Shown: one piece after another, positions 35,825-44,746 of the stretch
Layout of the letters: the number at the start of each line of letters is the position of its first letter
How positions within the stretch are numbered: the stretch's first letter is position 1
Assembly: GCF_030499575.1 (NCBI RefSeq)
Contig: NZ_JASTLC010000003.1
Span: 124,001 to 188,000, forward strand
Length of the DNA stretch: 64,000 bases
Reading direction: 5' to 3'
DNA from: Streptomyces sp. DG2A-72
GTDB taxonomy: Bacteria > Actinomycetota > Actinomycetes > Streptomycetales > Streptomycetaceae
Position numbers and translations under genes: made by a program
Notes under the pieces: model-generated
What the model saw: the letters and a program-made list of their open reading frames with translations, nothing else
Database searches by the model: none
Told to the model about the DNA's origin: nothing

Positions 35825-36748
35825 CTAAAATTCTTGCTTGTGGATCGCCGACAAAACCTTCCGGTGCAGTGGCGAGAGTTGATAGTACGACGCGACATCA
35901 AGGCATTCTCCATCGGGTGTCCATTTGACACCCAAGAGGTTCACACGCTCGCCCGTGTAGGCATACGGGGCATTCTTTGCGAACTTCTGGATTCCTGGCT
36001 CGACGTGAACGGGAAGTGTCGACGAGTCCAAGCCGCGGGCCGGCGGCGGGGCAAAGCAGAACCGCACGATCTTCGAAGAATCCCAGCTGAGGGTTACATT
36101 GACCCTGAACGCGCCTCGAGCGAACTCCAGCATCTGTTCGTCCGGATCCGGCAGGCCGGTTTCACGAAGCATCGACAGGATGTTCTGCGGTCCGCGGCAT
36201 TCGTCCGAGAGCCGGGTGAAGTACAGATTGATGGTGTTGCGCCGGTAATCGAACGCAATCATCGCCACATCATTCAGTCCATGACGGGCGAAGAAACCGA
36301 GATTGCCGGCCACAGCAGGCGGCATGGACGGGATCCCGGCAAGCTTTGACACCGCCTGCAGGTCATGAGGGAAGTGCGCATAGATCTTCTTGAAGCCGCC
36401 GGCGACTCCACAGTCGATCATGAACTCGTTGACCGGGCATCGCTGCTGGACTTCCGAGAGCAGGGCCCCTACGGGATGGTCGGTCTCCGCGACAAAGCCC
36501 TTCGACAGAGCGAGGGCGTACGGATCGCCGACCTCTGCGGGCACGTTGATGGTGTAGTCGAGCTCCCCTGCGTTGCGCTCGCCGGTCTGCACGGTGAGCG
36601 CCACCCCGGCTTCCGCCAGTGCTTCCCCGTCAGGGAAGAACGCGGTCAGGATCGGCAAGACCTTGTCCCGTGAGCAGGCGGCCCCCACCAGCCGGGCTGA
36701 TTCCTCGATGGCCGAGTACACATCTTCGACCACAGTGACTCCAGACAT
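35825..36748 (-). CDS. ABBA-fold aromatic prenyltransferase 2 (NphB-like)
   Basis: This 307-residue enzyme is the closest of the three to NphB: VEDVYSAIEESARLVGAACS with RDKVLPIL, IDCGVAGGFKKIYAHFP, AGIPSMPPAVAGNLGFFARH, INLYFTRLSDE, NAPYAYTGERVNLLGV, SYYQLSPLHRKVL. NphB prenylates naphthalene cores with GPP. ATG 36748 is chosen by the shared TGGAGGACGC ribosome site; an in-frame ATG at 36844 would add 32 residues unlike the family. Confidence 0.93.
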   Translation of the reverse strand: MSGVTVVEDVYSAIEESARLVGAACSRDKVLPILTAFFPDGEALAEAGVALTVQTGERNAGELDYTINVPAEVGDPYALALSKGFVAETDHPVGALLSEVQQRCPVNEFMIDCGVAGGFKKIYAHFPHDLQAVSKLAGIPSMPPAVAGNLGFFARHGLNDVAMIAFDYRRNTINLYFTRLSDECRGPQNILSMLRETGLPDPDEQMLEFARGAFRVNVTLSWDSSKIVRFCFAPPPARGLDSSTLPVHVEPGIQKFAKNAPYAYTGERVNLLGVKWTPDGECLDVASYYQLSPLHRKVLSAIHKQEF

Positions 36749-37038
36749 GCGTCCTCCAGTATCGATTCCAACGCTCTGCTGCCGAACTCGGCTGGGCACA
36801 CGGCCTTCGCACTCGCCTTTGTGACCTGACGTGAGATCAGCCATTCGCGCCCTTCTCGGACAGCAGCTCAGCGGCCTTGGCCGCGGTTCCGGCGGGGCCT
36901 GTCAGGGGTGAGGCTGCGTCGCTGGTCGGGCCGGGGGCGCTCATTCCACTGCCACACGACGGTTCCGGGGCAGGCCAGGCGTGCGGAAAGAGTGACACGG
37001 TGGCCATCTCGCGCCAGAGCAGCGGAAAGTACGGCCCT

Positions 37039-37342
37039 TCACGCGCGAGAAAACGCCGAGCCCACCTCCAGCGGCAGTCCGCCCGCCTCCTGTTGGGCGG
37101 CATACACCGCCAGGAAGGCACAAAGCCCTCCTGCCCCGCCGCCTCCCGGCCCGGGCGCGGTGAGCGGGACCCTGCCCGAGTCCGGCCGAAAGCCTGCCGT
37201 GCGCGCGCAGCGCGGCGGGCGCCGGCTCACCGAGCGGGCGCCGGCCGTGGCCCGGGCCGGCGCCCGCCATGGCGCGGGCCACGGTCCAGGCCCGGGAGGC
37301 GAGTTCGGCCCTCCGTCCGTGCGTCGTGGGCGTCGTCGGCAT
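37039..37342 (-). pseudogene. unrecognised small protein, copy B (apparent frameshift)
   Basis: ATG 37342, with GGGGAG 7 bases upstream, starts MPTTPTTHGRRAELASRAWT...RAHGRLSAGLG in one frame. The match to copy A (27070-27381) then continues as PGPGGGGAGGLCAFLAVYAA in another, consistent with a two-base deletion near 37170. It stands between the P450 and prenyltransferase 2, with no other gene supported in 36749-37441. Whether either frame is translated is uncertain. Confidence 0.4.
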
Positions 37343-37441
37343 GACAGCACTCCCCGGTTCGTCCGTGCGGTTGCTTCCGGCGCGCACCGCGCCGCGGCCA
37401 GGGCGAGAGCCGGTGGCGGTCCTTTTCGACGTCCTGGGGAA

Positions 37442-38713
37442 CTACCGCGGCTGAGGGACCATGAGAAGCCGGCGGGGATGAAGCGTGGTCTCCGCCGCTT
37501 TACGGATCCGGCTGCCGGCCTTGACGGTCAGCTGCCATTCCTGCACCACTGCGCCCAGGAGGATTTCGAGTTCTTTCCAGGCGAACGATTCCCCGATGCA
37601 CCCTTTCGCACCCGTCCCGAAAGGGATATACGAGGCTTCGCCCGCGGCCGGCCGAATCGAGAGCCACCGGTCCGGATCGAACCGGTGCGGGTCCGGGTAA
37701 CGGACGGGATTTCTGTGCAGCAGATACGAACTGAACAGCACGTGGGTGCCCTCGGGGAATGAACGGTCACCCAGCACGACAGTCGAAAGGGCCCGCCGGC
37801 ACGTGATCCACACCGGCGGGTAGAGCCGCAGGACCTCCATCAGGAACCGGAGGGTATAACTGGCCGGCCCCTGCCCATGAGCCGGTGCGGCGCTTCCGCC
37901 TCCCGCCTGCGCCATGTCCTTGAGGACCTTCTCCTCGATCAGGGGTTCCTCGGACATCACATACAGAGCCCAGGACATCACGGATGCCGTGGTGACCGTG
38001 GCCGCGGTCAGCAGCATGACCGCCTCGGCGCAGACCTGCTCCGCGGTCAGAACGGGGGTGCCGTCCTTTTCGGAGTCCGACACAAGTGCCGACAGATAGT
38101 CCGTCCTGGAGCCCGGCGAGCGCAACGGGCCGGCCAGGCAGGAGGCGAGCAGTGCGCGGAAGTCCTCCCGTGCCCGCCGCAGCCGCTCGGACGACCTCTG
38201 CCGCTGTGATCGCGCGGCCGCTTTTCCATGGAGCGGCTTTCTGATCATTTCCCAGGACAGCACGGCAAGACGCTCACCGAGAACCGCCGACATGTCCGGT
38301 GGCAGGCCGTGGAGAAGAGTGCTCAGGGCGATTTCGGCGGAAACCCGGCACATCTCGGCCTGGATGTCCACGGCCTGCCCGGGACGCCACGAGGTCACCG
38401 CGGCACGGGCGATCTCACGCATGACCGGGGCGTAGTCGGCGACCACCGCGGTACGCAGGTGCGGATGGGCCAGTCGCCGGTAGTGCCGGTGGACGGACTC
38501 GTCCTCCGCGAGGAGCCCCGCCCTGCTGAGGTTCCTGGCCTTCTGGAAGAGTTCGCCCTTTCCGTAGTTCTTGCTGTCCTTGACCAGTATGCGGTGGACA
38601 AGGGCCGGATCCGTGACGAACTCCGCGCGGGCGCCGTCCACCGTCACCGTGCGGATCGAGTGGCCCCGCAGGAGATTCTCCAGCCGGCTGAACTGAAAGA
38701 TTGCCGATTCCAT
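37442..38713 (-). CDS. cytochrome P450, full length
   Basis: This 423-residue P450 has Glu293-x-x-Arg296 in LMEVLRLYPP, the FDPDRW motif near 345, and the haem loop FGTGAKGCIGESFA with Cys372. The I helix reads TAATVTTAS, lacking the usual acidic residue before Thr. ATG 38713 lies 13 bases after the prenyltransferase 3 stop, so the two are cotranscribed; an ATG at 38746 is also possible. It probably oxidises the terpenoid chain or naphthoquinone; no redox partner is adjacent. Confidence 0.92.
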   Translation of the reverse strand: MESAIFQFSRLENLLRGHSIRTVTVDGARAEFVTDPALVHRILVKDSKNYGKGELFQKARNLSRAGLLAEDESVHRHYRRLAHPHLRTAVVADYAPVMREIARAAVTSWRPGQAVDIQAEMCRVSAEIALSTLLHGLPPDMSAVLGERLAVLSWEMIRKPLHGKAAARSQRQRSSERLRRAREDFRALLASCLAGPLRSPGSRTDYLSALVSDSEKDGTPVLTAEQVCAEAVMLLTAATVTTASVMSWALYVMSEEPLIEEKVLKDMAQAGGGSAAPAHGQGPASYTLRFLMEVLRLYPPVWITCRRALSTVVLGDRSFPEGTHVLFSSYLLHRNPVRYPDPHRFDPDRWLSIRPAAGEASYIPFGTGAKGCIGESFAWKELEILLGAVVQEWQLTVKAGSRIRKAAETTLHPRRLLMVPQPR

Positions 38714-38726
38714 GTGACTGCCCGGG

Positions 38727-39641
38727 CTACGCGGCATCTGCGGCAAGGTCGGCCGACGGCATCAGATCCAGTCGGCTGCGCGGCTGGAATCGATAGTACG
38801 ACTGGAGCTTGTAGTACTCCTCACCGGACTTCGTCATGGCCGCATAGACCATCTTGGGGTCGTCGGCACCGTACGGGAAGCTCTTCGCGAATTGTTCGAT
38901 CTTCGGGCCGAGCCGAGCGGGCAGCGACAGCGGATCCTGGGTCTTCACGCTGAAAGCAATCCGCTCGATCTTCGAAGTGTCCCAGTTCAGCGTGGCATAG
39001 AACCCGAATGCCTTCTCGCAGAACGTGAGCATCTGTTCGCTCGGATCCGGGATTCCTATGTCACGGTGCATCGACAGGAGGGCCTGCGGTTCGCGGAGTT
39101 CGCCCGGGAACTCGGTGAAGTACAGATTGACTGTCCCGCTGTGGTAGTCGATCCCTATCACGTCGACCCTGTCGTCCAGGCCGCGGTCGGCGAAGAAACT
39201 GGCATTTTCGGCCAGGCTGCGGGGCATCGACGGAATGCCGCAGAGCTTCGGAAGGCTCTGATACCCGCTCTCCGGGAAGTACACCCAGATTTTCCTGAAT
39301 CCACCCACGACCCCGAAATCAACGCCATAGAGGTCGACGGGGCATCGCTGCTCGATGTCCGAGACCAGCAGCTCCACGGGGTGCCCGGTCTCGGTGATGA
39401 GGCCGCCCGACCGGGCGCGAGCATACGGATCGACGTGCGCGGGAACCGTGAAACGGCAGTCGAACTCTCCTTCATGGCGCTTGTTGGTCGCCACCCGGAA
39501 AGCAATCAGAGCCTGCGGGAGTACGTCCTCGTACGCGGTCAGGACGGGCCAGATCTTGTCACGCGAGCACGTCACGTCGAGGAGTCCGGCCGATTCTTCG
39601 ACGTCCGCATAGAGATCTGCCAGTTGAGCGGTTCCCGACAT
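38727..39641 (-). CDS. ABBA-fold aromatic prenyltransferase 3 (CloQ/NphB family)
   Basis: This 304-residue enzyme has the family landmarks QLADLYADVEESAGLLDVTC with SRDKIWPVL, VDFGVVGGFRKIWVYFP, CGIPSMPRSLAENASFFADR, VNLYFTEFPGEL and KLQSYYRFQPRSRLD. It is closer to prenyltransferase 1 than to 2 across the N-terminal half. GGAGGAAGA precedes ATG 39641, and the gene starts 38 bases after the polyprenyl synthase stop. Confidence 0.93.
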   Translation of the reverse strand: MSGTAQLADLYADVEESAGLLDVTCSRDKIWPVLTAYEDVLPQALIAFRVATNKRHEGEFDCRFTVPAHVDPYARARSGGLITETGHPVELLVSDIEQRCPVDLYGVDFGVVGGFRKIWVYFPESGYQSLPKLCGIPSMPRSLAENASFFADRGLDDRVDVIGIDYHSGTVNLYFTEFPGELREPQALLSMHRDIGIPDPSEQMLTFCEKAFGFYATLNWDTSKIERIAFSVKTQDPLSLPARLGPKIEQFAKSFPYGADDPKMVYAAMTKSGEEYYKLQSYYRFQPRSRLDLMPSADLAADAA

Positions 39642-39679
39642 TCTTCCTCCAAGCGTCGATCTCGGCGTCTGGTGCAGGC

Positions 39680-40750
39680 TCATTTGTTCCGGTAGGCGCC
39701 GCGCACGGCCATGTCTGTCAGTTCGTTCCGCCACGCCGGGGCGACGGGCGCGTCGGCGATGGCCTCGCAGCCCCGCTCGACGAGGCCGGCGATGTGCTTC
39801 TCGACGTTCTCGGGAACACCGGTGTCCAGCAGGCGGCGGCGCACCTCGTCGGGGGTGTGTCCCGCTTGCGTGATCAGGCAGCGGATGCGCTCGTCCCGCT
39901 GCATGGCCCACCCCAGCAGCAGCGTCATCTTGTGCCGGCTGAAGTCGAGGCCGGCGGGCTTGCCGGTCTGCGCGGCGTCTCCGAAGGCGTCCAGCAGGTC
40001 GTCACGGAGCTGGAATGCTTCGCCCACCGCCTCGCCGTACGCGGTGAAGGCGGCAGCGAGATCGGGCCGGCCCGCCGCGCTCGCCCCCATGACCAGCGGC
40101 CGGTGAATGGTGTAACGGCCGGTCTTGATCAGGGCGATCAGCCGGGAGAGCCGGGGATCGACCGAGAACTCGGCGGCTGCGGCGATGTCCAGGTACTGGC
40201 CGATGGTCACGTCGGAGCGCAGTCGGTGCCACTCCGCGAGCAGTGCCGGCGGCGCCTGGGACACCAGCTCGTCCGAGTAGACGAGCGCGAGGTCGCCGAC
40301 GAGGATGGCCACGCCCTCGCCGAACCGGCGTGACTCGCCCTGCCAGCCCCGGGTTTGGTGCCGCGTGGAGAAGACCGTGTGCACGGTCGGTTTTCCGCGC
40401 CGCCGGCCGGAGTCGTCCAGGACGTCGTCGTGGATGAGGGCGGAGACGTGCAGCATCTCCAGGCCGGCGGCCGCCGCCACGATTCCGGGGTCGCCCGGAT
40501 CACCGCCGGCGGCGAGATGGCCGGTGATGCAGAAGGCGGGTCTGATCCGCTTGCCGCCCGCGGCGACCAGATCGGACAGCGCGTCGACCGCGACGACCGC
40601 CCGTTCGTCCACCTCGGCGTAGCGGGCGCGCTCGGCCGAGAGAAACGAGCTCAGCCGCTGCTCCACCCGCTGCAGCAGGTCATCAGTGAGGCTGCGCACG
40701 CAGGCAGCCGGCTCCTGACCGGTGCCGGGCCGGGAGGTCACCTCGGTCAC
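39680..40750 (-). CDS. trans-polyprenyl diphosphate synthase
   Basis: This 356-residue isoprenyl diphosphate synthase has GGKRIRP, the first Asp-rich motif DDVLDD in LIHDDVLDDSGRRRGKPTVH, and the second motif DDLLDAFGD. The five residues before the first motif are small (Ser-Ala-Leu-Ile-His), without the aromatic residue that limits FPP synthases. A product longer than GPP, such as FPP or GGPP, is therefore possible, but length cannot be decided by eye. GTG 40750 has AAGGAG eight bases upstream. Confidence 0.92.
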   Translation of the reverse strand: MTEVTSRPGTGQEPAACVRSLTDDLLQRVEQRLSSFLSAERARYAEVDERAVVAVDALSDLVAAGGKRIRPAFCITGHLAAGGDPGDPGIVAAAAGLEMLHVSALIHDDVLDDSGRRRGKPTVHTVFSTRHQTRGWQGESRRFGEGVAILVGDLALVYSDELVSQAPPALLAEWHRLRSDVTIGQYLDIAAAAEFSVDPRLSRLIALIKTGRYTIHRPLVMGASAAGRPDLAAAFTAYGEAVGEAFQLRDDLLDAFGDAAQTGKPAGLDFSRHKMTLLLGWAMQRDERIRCLITQAGHTPDEVRRRLLDTGVPENVEKHIAGLVERGCEAIADAPVAPAWRNELTDMAVRGAYRNK

Positions 40751-41212
40751 TGAGTATCTCCTTGGGCAGGAGGAATGAGCACGTGAGGCGGGGTGCGGGG
40801 TGCGGCGCATGAGTGACGGCGGCCGGGCAGGACGGGCCGGCCGGGCAGGCCCCGGGCTCTGCAACCCGGCCTGGAGCACGTCGGCTTCAGTGGCGTGAGG
40901 GACAACCGGCAGCGAGCCGGCAGTGGCGGACCGGCCGGCCGGCTCCGCCGTGTCCGCGCCGCCGCCGCGACCGGCGTGGCCGGTGCACGGGCCGCGCGGG
41001 TGCGCACCCGCGCGGGTGCGGTTCCGCGCCCTTTTCACACCGTCGTCCCACCGGGCCCTCCCCCATGTCAGCAGCGGCCGGGCCGGATGGCCGGCCTTGG
41101 AACCGATCAGCGGCACACCGGCGCTCTCCAGGGCCGGCCCGGCAGCAGAATCCGGTGGCGTCCTTGGTGATCGCCTACGCCGCCTTGAACAGGCAGTCGG
41201 CCGGATCACGGG
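40751..41212. other. intergenic stretch, no supported gene
   Basis: This GC-rich gap lies between the ligase stop and the polyprenyl synthase start. Open frames are compositionally unnatural, and no clear promoter or hairpin was found. Confidence 0.4.
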
Positions 41213-42799
41213 TCACGCCCGCTGCTCCCGCTGCTCATCGAGCCGGCGGGCCAGTGCGAGCCGCTGCACCTTCAAGGTGGCGGTCCGGGGCAGTTCGGCC
41301 TGCGGGATCTGGACGGGGTCGGCCAGCTGGGGGAAATCGGCGACGGCCGCGCGCCAGCGGCCCCGGTCCAGCGGCTTGTCGTCGACGGTGCAGATCACCG
41401 GGACCGCCTCGGCGTTCGGGCCCTGCACCACGACCAGCTCGCTCAGTTCGCTCAGCTTGCCCAGCACGACGTCCTCGATCTCCAGGGAGCTGCGCACCCC
41501 GGGGATCATGTCGACCTCGCGGTCGAGCATGTGCAGGCAGCCGAACCGGGTGCGGTAGCCGACGTCCCCGGTGCGCCACCACTGGCCGTTGCGGTTGGTG
41601 TCGTAGCGGTCCTGCTCGGCGAAGTAGGTCTTGGCGATGCCGTCCCAGGCGACCTCGATGAAGCCGGGGTTGTGCTCGGACGGCGTCGTGCCGTCCCGGC
41701 TCACCACGCGGATCTTCGCGGCGCCGTGCGGCATGGCCCAGCCGACGCAGCGCCCGTTGGCCTTGTGGGCGGAGTGGCGGAAGTAGGCGCGGCCGACGGC
41801 CGGACCGACCTCGCTTTGCCCGTAGATCTGGAAGAACAGGGCCCCGCGCCGGTCGGACGCCTTCAGCAGCCGGCTCATCGTCGCGGGGTGGATCGCGTCG
41901 AAGGTGCTGCTGAAGACCTTCACCGACCCGAACGGCGCTCGCGGGTCCTCGGTCAGCCCCTCCCACTCCATCAGCGAGTTGGGCAGCGCCTCGATGAAGG
42001 CCGGCCGGTGCTCGATGAGCTGCTCGGCGACGTCGGCGGGATCCGACTCCCGCATGAGCAGGACCGGGTACTGCTTGAGCAGGGCCAGGGACATCGCCGC
42101 GACCATCCGCGAGTGCACGAAGGGCACGTGGATCGCGACGGTCTCTTTCTTCCGCATCAGGGACAGCAGCCGCCACTGCGGTACGAGGCGGATGCCCTGC
42201 GTGCGGGGCGTGTGCACCACGAGTTTGGGAATCCCGGTGGTGCCGGAGGTGTGGGTGATCACGGCGGCCTCGTCGATCGGCCGGACCACCGGCCTGACCC
42301 GCGGCGCCCCGGCGAACTCGGCGAGCGGCAGTGCCCCCGGCCGGTGGCCGCTGGAGGAGATCACCCGCTGGGTGATCTCCGCCAGCGGCACCTCGGCGAG
42401 GAGGTCGAGCTTGGCCGCGTCGGTGAGCAGGGTCGGCCGGCCGACCCGCTCCAGCAGGACGGCGACGGTCGCGGCGTCCAGGGCCGGCGACAGGTTCACC
42501 ACGACCGCGCCGATGCGGGACACCGCGGCGGCGAGCATCCAGTGGTCGGCATTGGCGGTCTTGTAGAGCACGACGCGCTCGTCGGGCCGGACACCGGCCG
42601 CCCACAGGCGGCCCGCCAGGTCGTCCACGTGCTCGGCGTACTGAGCCACCGTCAGGCGCCGTCCCACCTCGGGCAGGACGTCCAGATCGTGGTCCAGGCT
42701 GATCGGCGTCGACGGGTTCACGGCCGCGGCCATCTCCGGCAGCAGGCCGATGTGCAGACCGCGCTTCTGTATCGATTTGTAGGCTGTGGAGCCCTTCAT
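41213..42799 (-). CDS. AMP-forming ligase, possible CreM-like diazotase
   Basis: This 528-residue ANL-superfamily enzyme has the P-loop THTSGTTGIPKLVVH, the aromatic motif YGQSEVGPA, the adenylate motif WWRTGDVGYRTRF and the hinge DREVDMIPG. The C-terminal A10 Lys lies in TATLKVQRLALAR. GAAGGAG precedes ATG 42799. Its place beside an aminotransferase, in a cluster with CreE/CreD-like genes, suggests ATP-dependent diazotisation of an arylamine with nitrite, as by CreM of cremeomycin. An ordinary acyl-CoA ligase cannot be excluded. Confidence 0.85.
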   Translation of the reverse strand: MKGSTAYKSIQKRGLHIGLLPEMAAAVNPSTPISLDHDLDVLPEVGRRLTVAQYAEHVDDLAGRLWAAGVRPDERVVLYKTANADHWMLAAAVSRIGAVVVNLSPALDAATVAVLLERVGRPTLLTDAAKLDLLAEVPLAEITQRVISSSGHRPGALPLAEFAGAPRVRPVVRPIDEAAVITHTSGTTGIPKLVVHTPRTQGIRLVPQWRLLSLMRKKETVAIHVPFVHSRMVAAMSLALLKQYPVLLMRESDPADVAEQLIEHRPAFIEALPNSLMEWEGLTEDPRAPFGSVKVFSSTFDAIHPATMSRLLKASDRRGALFFQIYGQSEVGPAVGRAYFRHSAHKANGRCVGWAMPHGAAKIRVVSRDGTTPSEHNPGFIEVAWDGIAKTYFAEQDRYDTNRNGQWWRTGDVGYRTRFGCLHMLDREVDMIPGVRSSLEIEDVVLGKLSELSELVVVQGPNAEAVPVICTVDDKPLDRGRWRAAVADFPQLADPVQIPQAELPRTATLKVQRLALARRLDEQREQRA

Positions 42800-43018
42800 G
42801 GGGACTGTCTCCTTCGGGGGCACGTCACGAGGTCAACGGCGCACTGTGCTCGATGCACGGCAAGGGAGGGCAAGGCTTTGTGGTGGCCGCAGCCCGGCCC
42901 GCGGGGGGGTACGGACGGCTCGTCAGCAACTGCCCGGCCGGGCTGCGGGCGGGCCGGGGCCGGTCCGGCGGATCATTGCGCGGACGCGGCCCCGGCACGC
43001 CCCTTGAGCCGCAGGGGC

Positions 43019-44176
43019 CTAGGCGGCGCGGCCGACGGGCCGTGCGTGGGTGCGCACCGCGGTGCGCACGGCGTCCACGACCCGTTCGACCTGGTCCATG
43101 GTCAGCTCGGCGTGCATGGGTATGCCGAGATTGCGCTGGAAGAGATCCGCCGAGACCGGGCACACCTGCTTGGCCCCGAACGCGGGCTGGAGGTGGCTGG
43201 CCCAGGTGCCGTGCAGGCAGCCGATTCCCTGAGCACGCAGGTCGGTGGCGACCGCCGCGCGGTCCACGCCCGGATCCAGCGTCACCAGGTAGGACTGCCA
43301 GGCGTGGGTACGGTCCGCCGGCACGTGCGGCACCGTCAGGAGTTCCTCCCCGGCGAAGAGTTCGGCGTAGCGCGCGGCGACGGCGCGCCGGCGCTGCAGC
43401 AGTTCCTCGATCCGGCCGAGCTGTACCTGCAGGATCGCCGCGGCGATGTCGGACAGCTTGAAGTTGTAGCCGATCTCGGTGAACTGAGGGATCGGCAGGC
43501 CGATGACCTGCGCCTGGTCGTAGATGCTGCCGATGCCGAAGGACGAGCGCTGGCGCGCGTCCGCCCCGATGGCCGGGTCGGTGGCGATCAGTGCGCCGCC
43601 CTCCCCGCTGGTGGCTCCCTTGCGTCCGTGGAAGGACAGACAGGCCACCTCGGCCAGCGCGCCCGCCTCCCGCCCCTGGTAGGTGGCGCCCACCGCACAG
43701 GCGGCGTCCTCGACGAGGAACAGTCCGTGGCGGTCGGCGATCGCCTGCAGCTGCGTGTAGTCCGCGGGCAGTCCGACCGTGTCGACGGCGATGATGCCCA
43801 CGGTGCGCGCACAGACCAGATCCGCGACCGCCTCGGGGTCAACGGTGCCGGTGTCGGCGCGTACGTCGGCGAAGACCGGCGTGGCGCCCACGTACCGCAC
43901 CGCATGGGCGGGTGCCGGGAACGTGTAGTCGGCGACGATCACTTCGTCGCCCGGCTTGACGCCGAACGCGAGCATCGCCAGGTGCAGGGCGGCGCCGCAG
44001 TTGCTGACCGCGACCGCGTCCCCGGCACCGTAACGTTCCTTCAACCGCGCCTCGAGGGCCTTGCCCTTCGGGCCCTGGCCGGCCGGCCAGCCGGAGGCGA
44101 ACACCTCGGCGACGGCGGCCAGTTCCTGCTCCCCCAGGCTGGCGTGCACCAGGGAAATCTTGTCCATGTCGCTCAT
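43019..44176 (-). CDS. DegT/DnrJ/EryC1-family PLP aminotransferase
   Basis: This 385-residue fold-type I aminotransferase has the nucleotide-sugar/AHBA-synthase layout: AVSNCGAALHLAMLAFGVKP, FLVEDAACAVGATY (Asp to PLP nitrogen) and SFHGRKGATSGEGG (Lys forming the Schiff base). No sugar genes are near. Relatives in furaquinocin-type clusters aminate an oxidised flaviolin to 8-aminoflaviolin, which fits here. ATG 44176 overlaps the cupin stop (ATGA); ATG 44167, with GGAG ten bases upstream, is an alternative start. Confidence 0.9.
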   Translation of the reverse strand: MSDMDKISLVHASLGEQELAAVAEVFASGWPAGQGPKGKALEARLKERYGAGDAVAVSNCGAALHLAMLAFGVKPGDEVIVADYTFPAPAHAVRYVGATPVFADVRADTGTVDPEAVADLVCARTVGIIAVDTVGLPADYTQLQAIADRHGLFLVEDAACAVGATYQGREAGALAEVACLSFHGRKGATSGEGGALIATDPAIGADARQRSSFGIGSIYDQAQVIGLPIPQFTEIGYNFKLSDIAAAILQVQLGRIEELLQRRRAVAARYAELFAGEELLTVPHVPADRTHAWQSYLVTLDPGVDRAAVATDLRAQGIGCLHGTWASHLQPAFGAKQVCPVSADLFQRNLGIPMHAELTMDQVERVVDAVRTAVRTHARPVGRAA

Positions 44177-44739
44177 CTCCGTTGCGCTTGGCGCTCCGTT
44201 GCCGACGGGGAATCGAGAAGAAGGGGCGGGTCGAAGCGCAGCGGCGTGATCTGACTGACGTCATAGCGCCGGCGCATCTCCTCGATGGCCTCTGCGTCCG
44301 GCGGCCCGCCGGCCGACCAGATCTCCGCGATCTCGTCGAAGTAGAGCTCGTGAATGGGTGAGGGGAAGCACTGGAACAGCATGCGCGCCGGCTGGTCCGA
44401 GGCGTTCCTGAACGCGTGCGGAGTTCCCGGAGGAACGAACATGCTGGCACCCTCGGTGGCCCGGACGACCCGGTCCCCTTCGGGCGACTCCCACTCGTGC
44501 CAGTTCTCCTCCGTGCGCTTGATCGGCTCGAAGGCCAGGAGCTGCAGCTCTCCCTGAAGGACGTAGAAGAACTCCTGCGCATCGCTGTGGACATGTGCCC
44601 CGACATCGAACCCGGGCGGCACGACCACCTCGAAGATCGATATGGAGGAGCCGTGCGCCTCAGTGGCCTTGAAGGTCACTTCCTGCGCCTTGGTGATCAG
44701 CTTTCGCCCCTGACCGGGCGGGAGAATAAGACCAGTCAT
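44173..44739 (-). CDS. momA: cupin oxygenase, MomA-like (THN to flaviolin)
   Basis: This 188-residue single-domain cupin has metal ligands in AHVHSDAQEFFYVLQGE (His-x-His and Glu) and PPGTPHAFRN (second-motif His). Directly after a THN synthase gene, such cupins are the quinone-forming monooxygenases that oxidise tetrahydroxynaphthalene to flaviolin or mompain. Its start is 7 bases after the synthase stop, and its stop overlaps the aminotransferase start, giving one tightly packed operon. Confidence 0.9.
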   Translation of the reverse strand: MTGLILPPGQGRKLITKAQEVTFKATEAHGSSISIFEVVVPPGFDVGAHVHSDAQEFFYVLQGELQLLAFEPIKRTEENWHEWESPEGDRVVRATEGASMFVPPGTPHAFRNASDQPARMLFQCFPSPIHELYFDEIAEIWSAGGPPDAEAIEEMRRRYDVSQITPLRFDPPLLLDSPSATERQAQRR

Positions 44740-44746
44740 ACAGGGC

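Noticed and set aside
43019..44176. Assignment as a deoxysugar aminotransferase
   Set aside because: There are no sugar nucleotide, dehydratase or glycosyltransferase genes in the window; the gene is fused into the THN synthase operon.
41531..44254. 907-codon open frame on the + strand
   Set aside because: It is antisense to the ligase and aminotransferase, with Gly/Arg/Asp-biased composition and no family features. It arises from high-GC codon bias of the real minus-strand genes.
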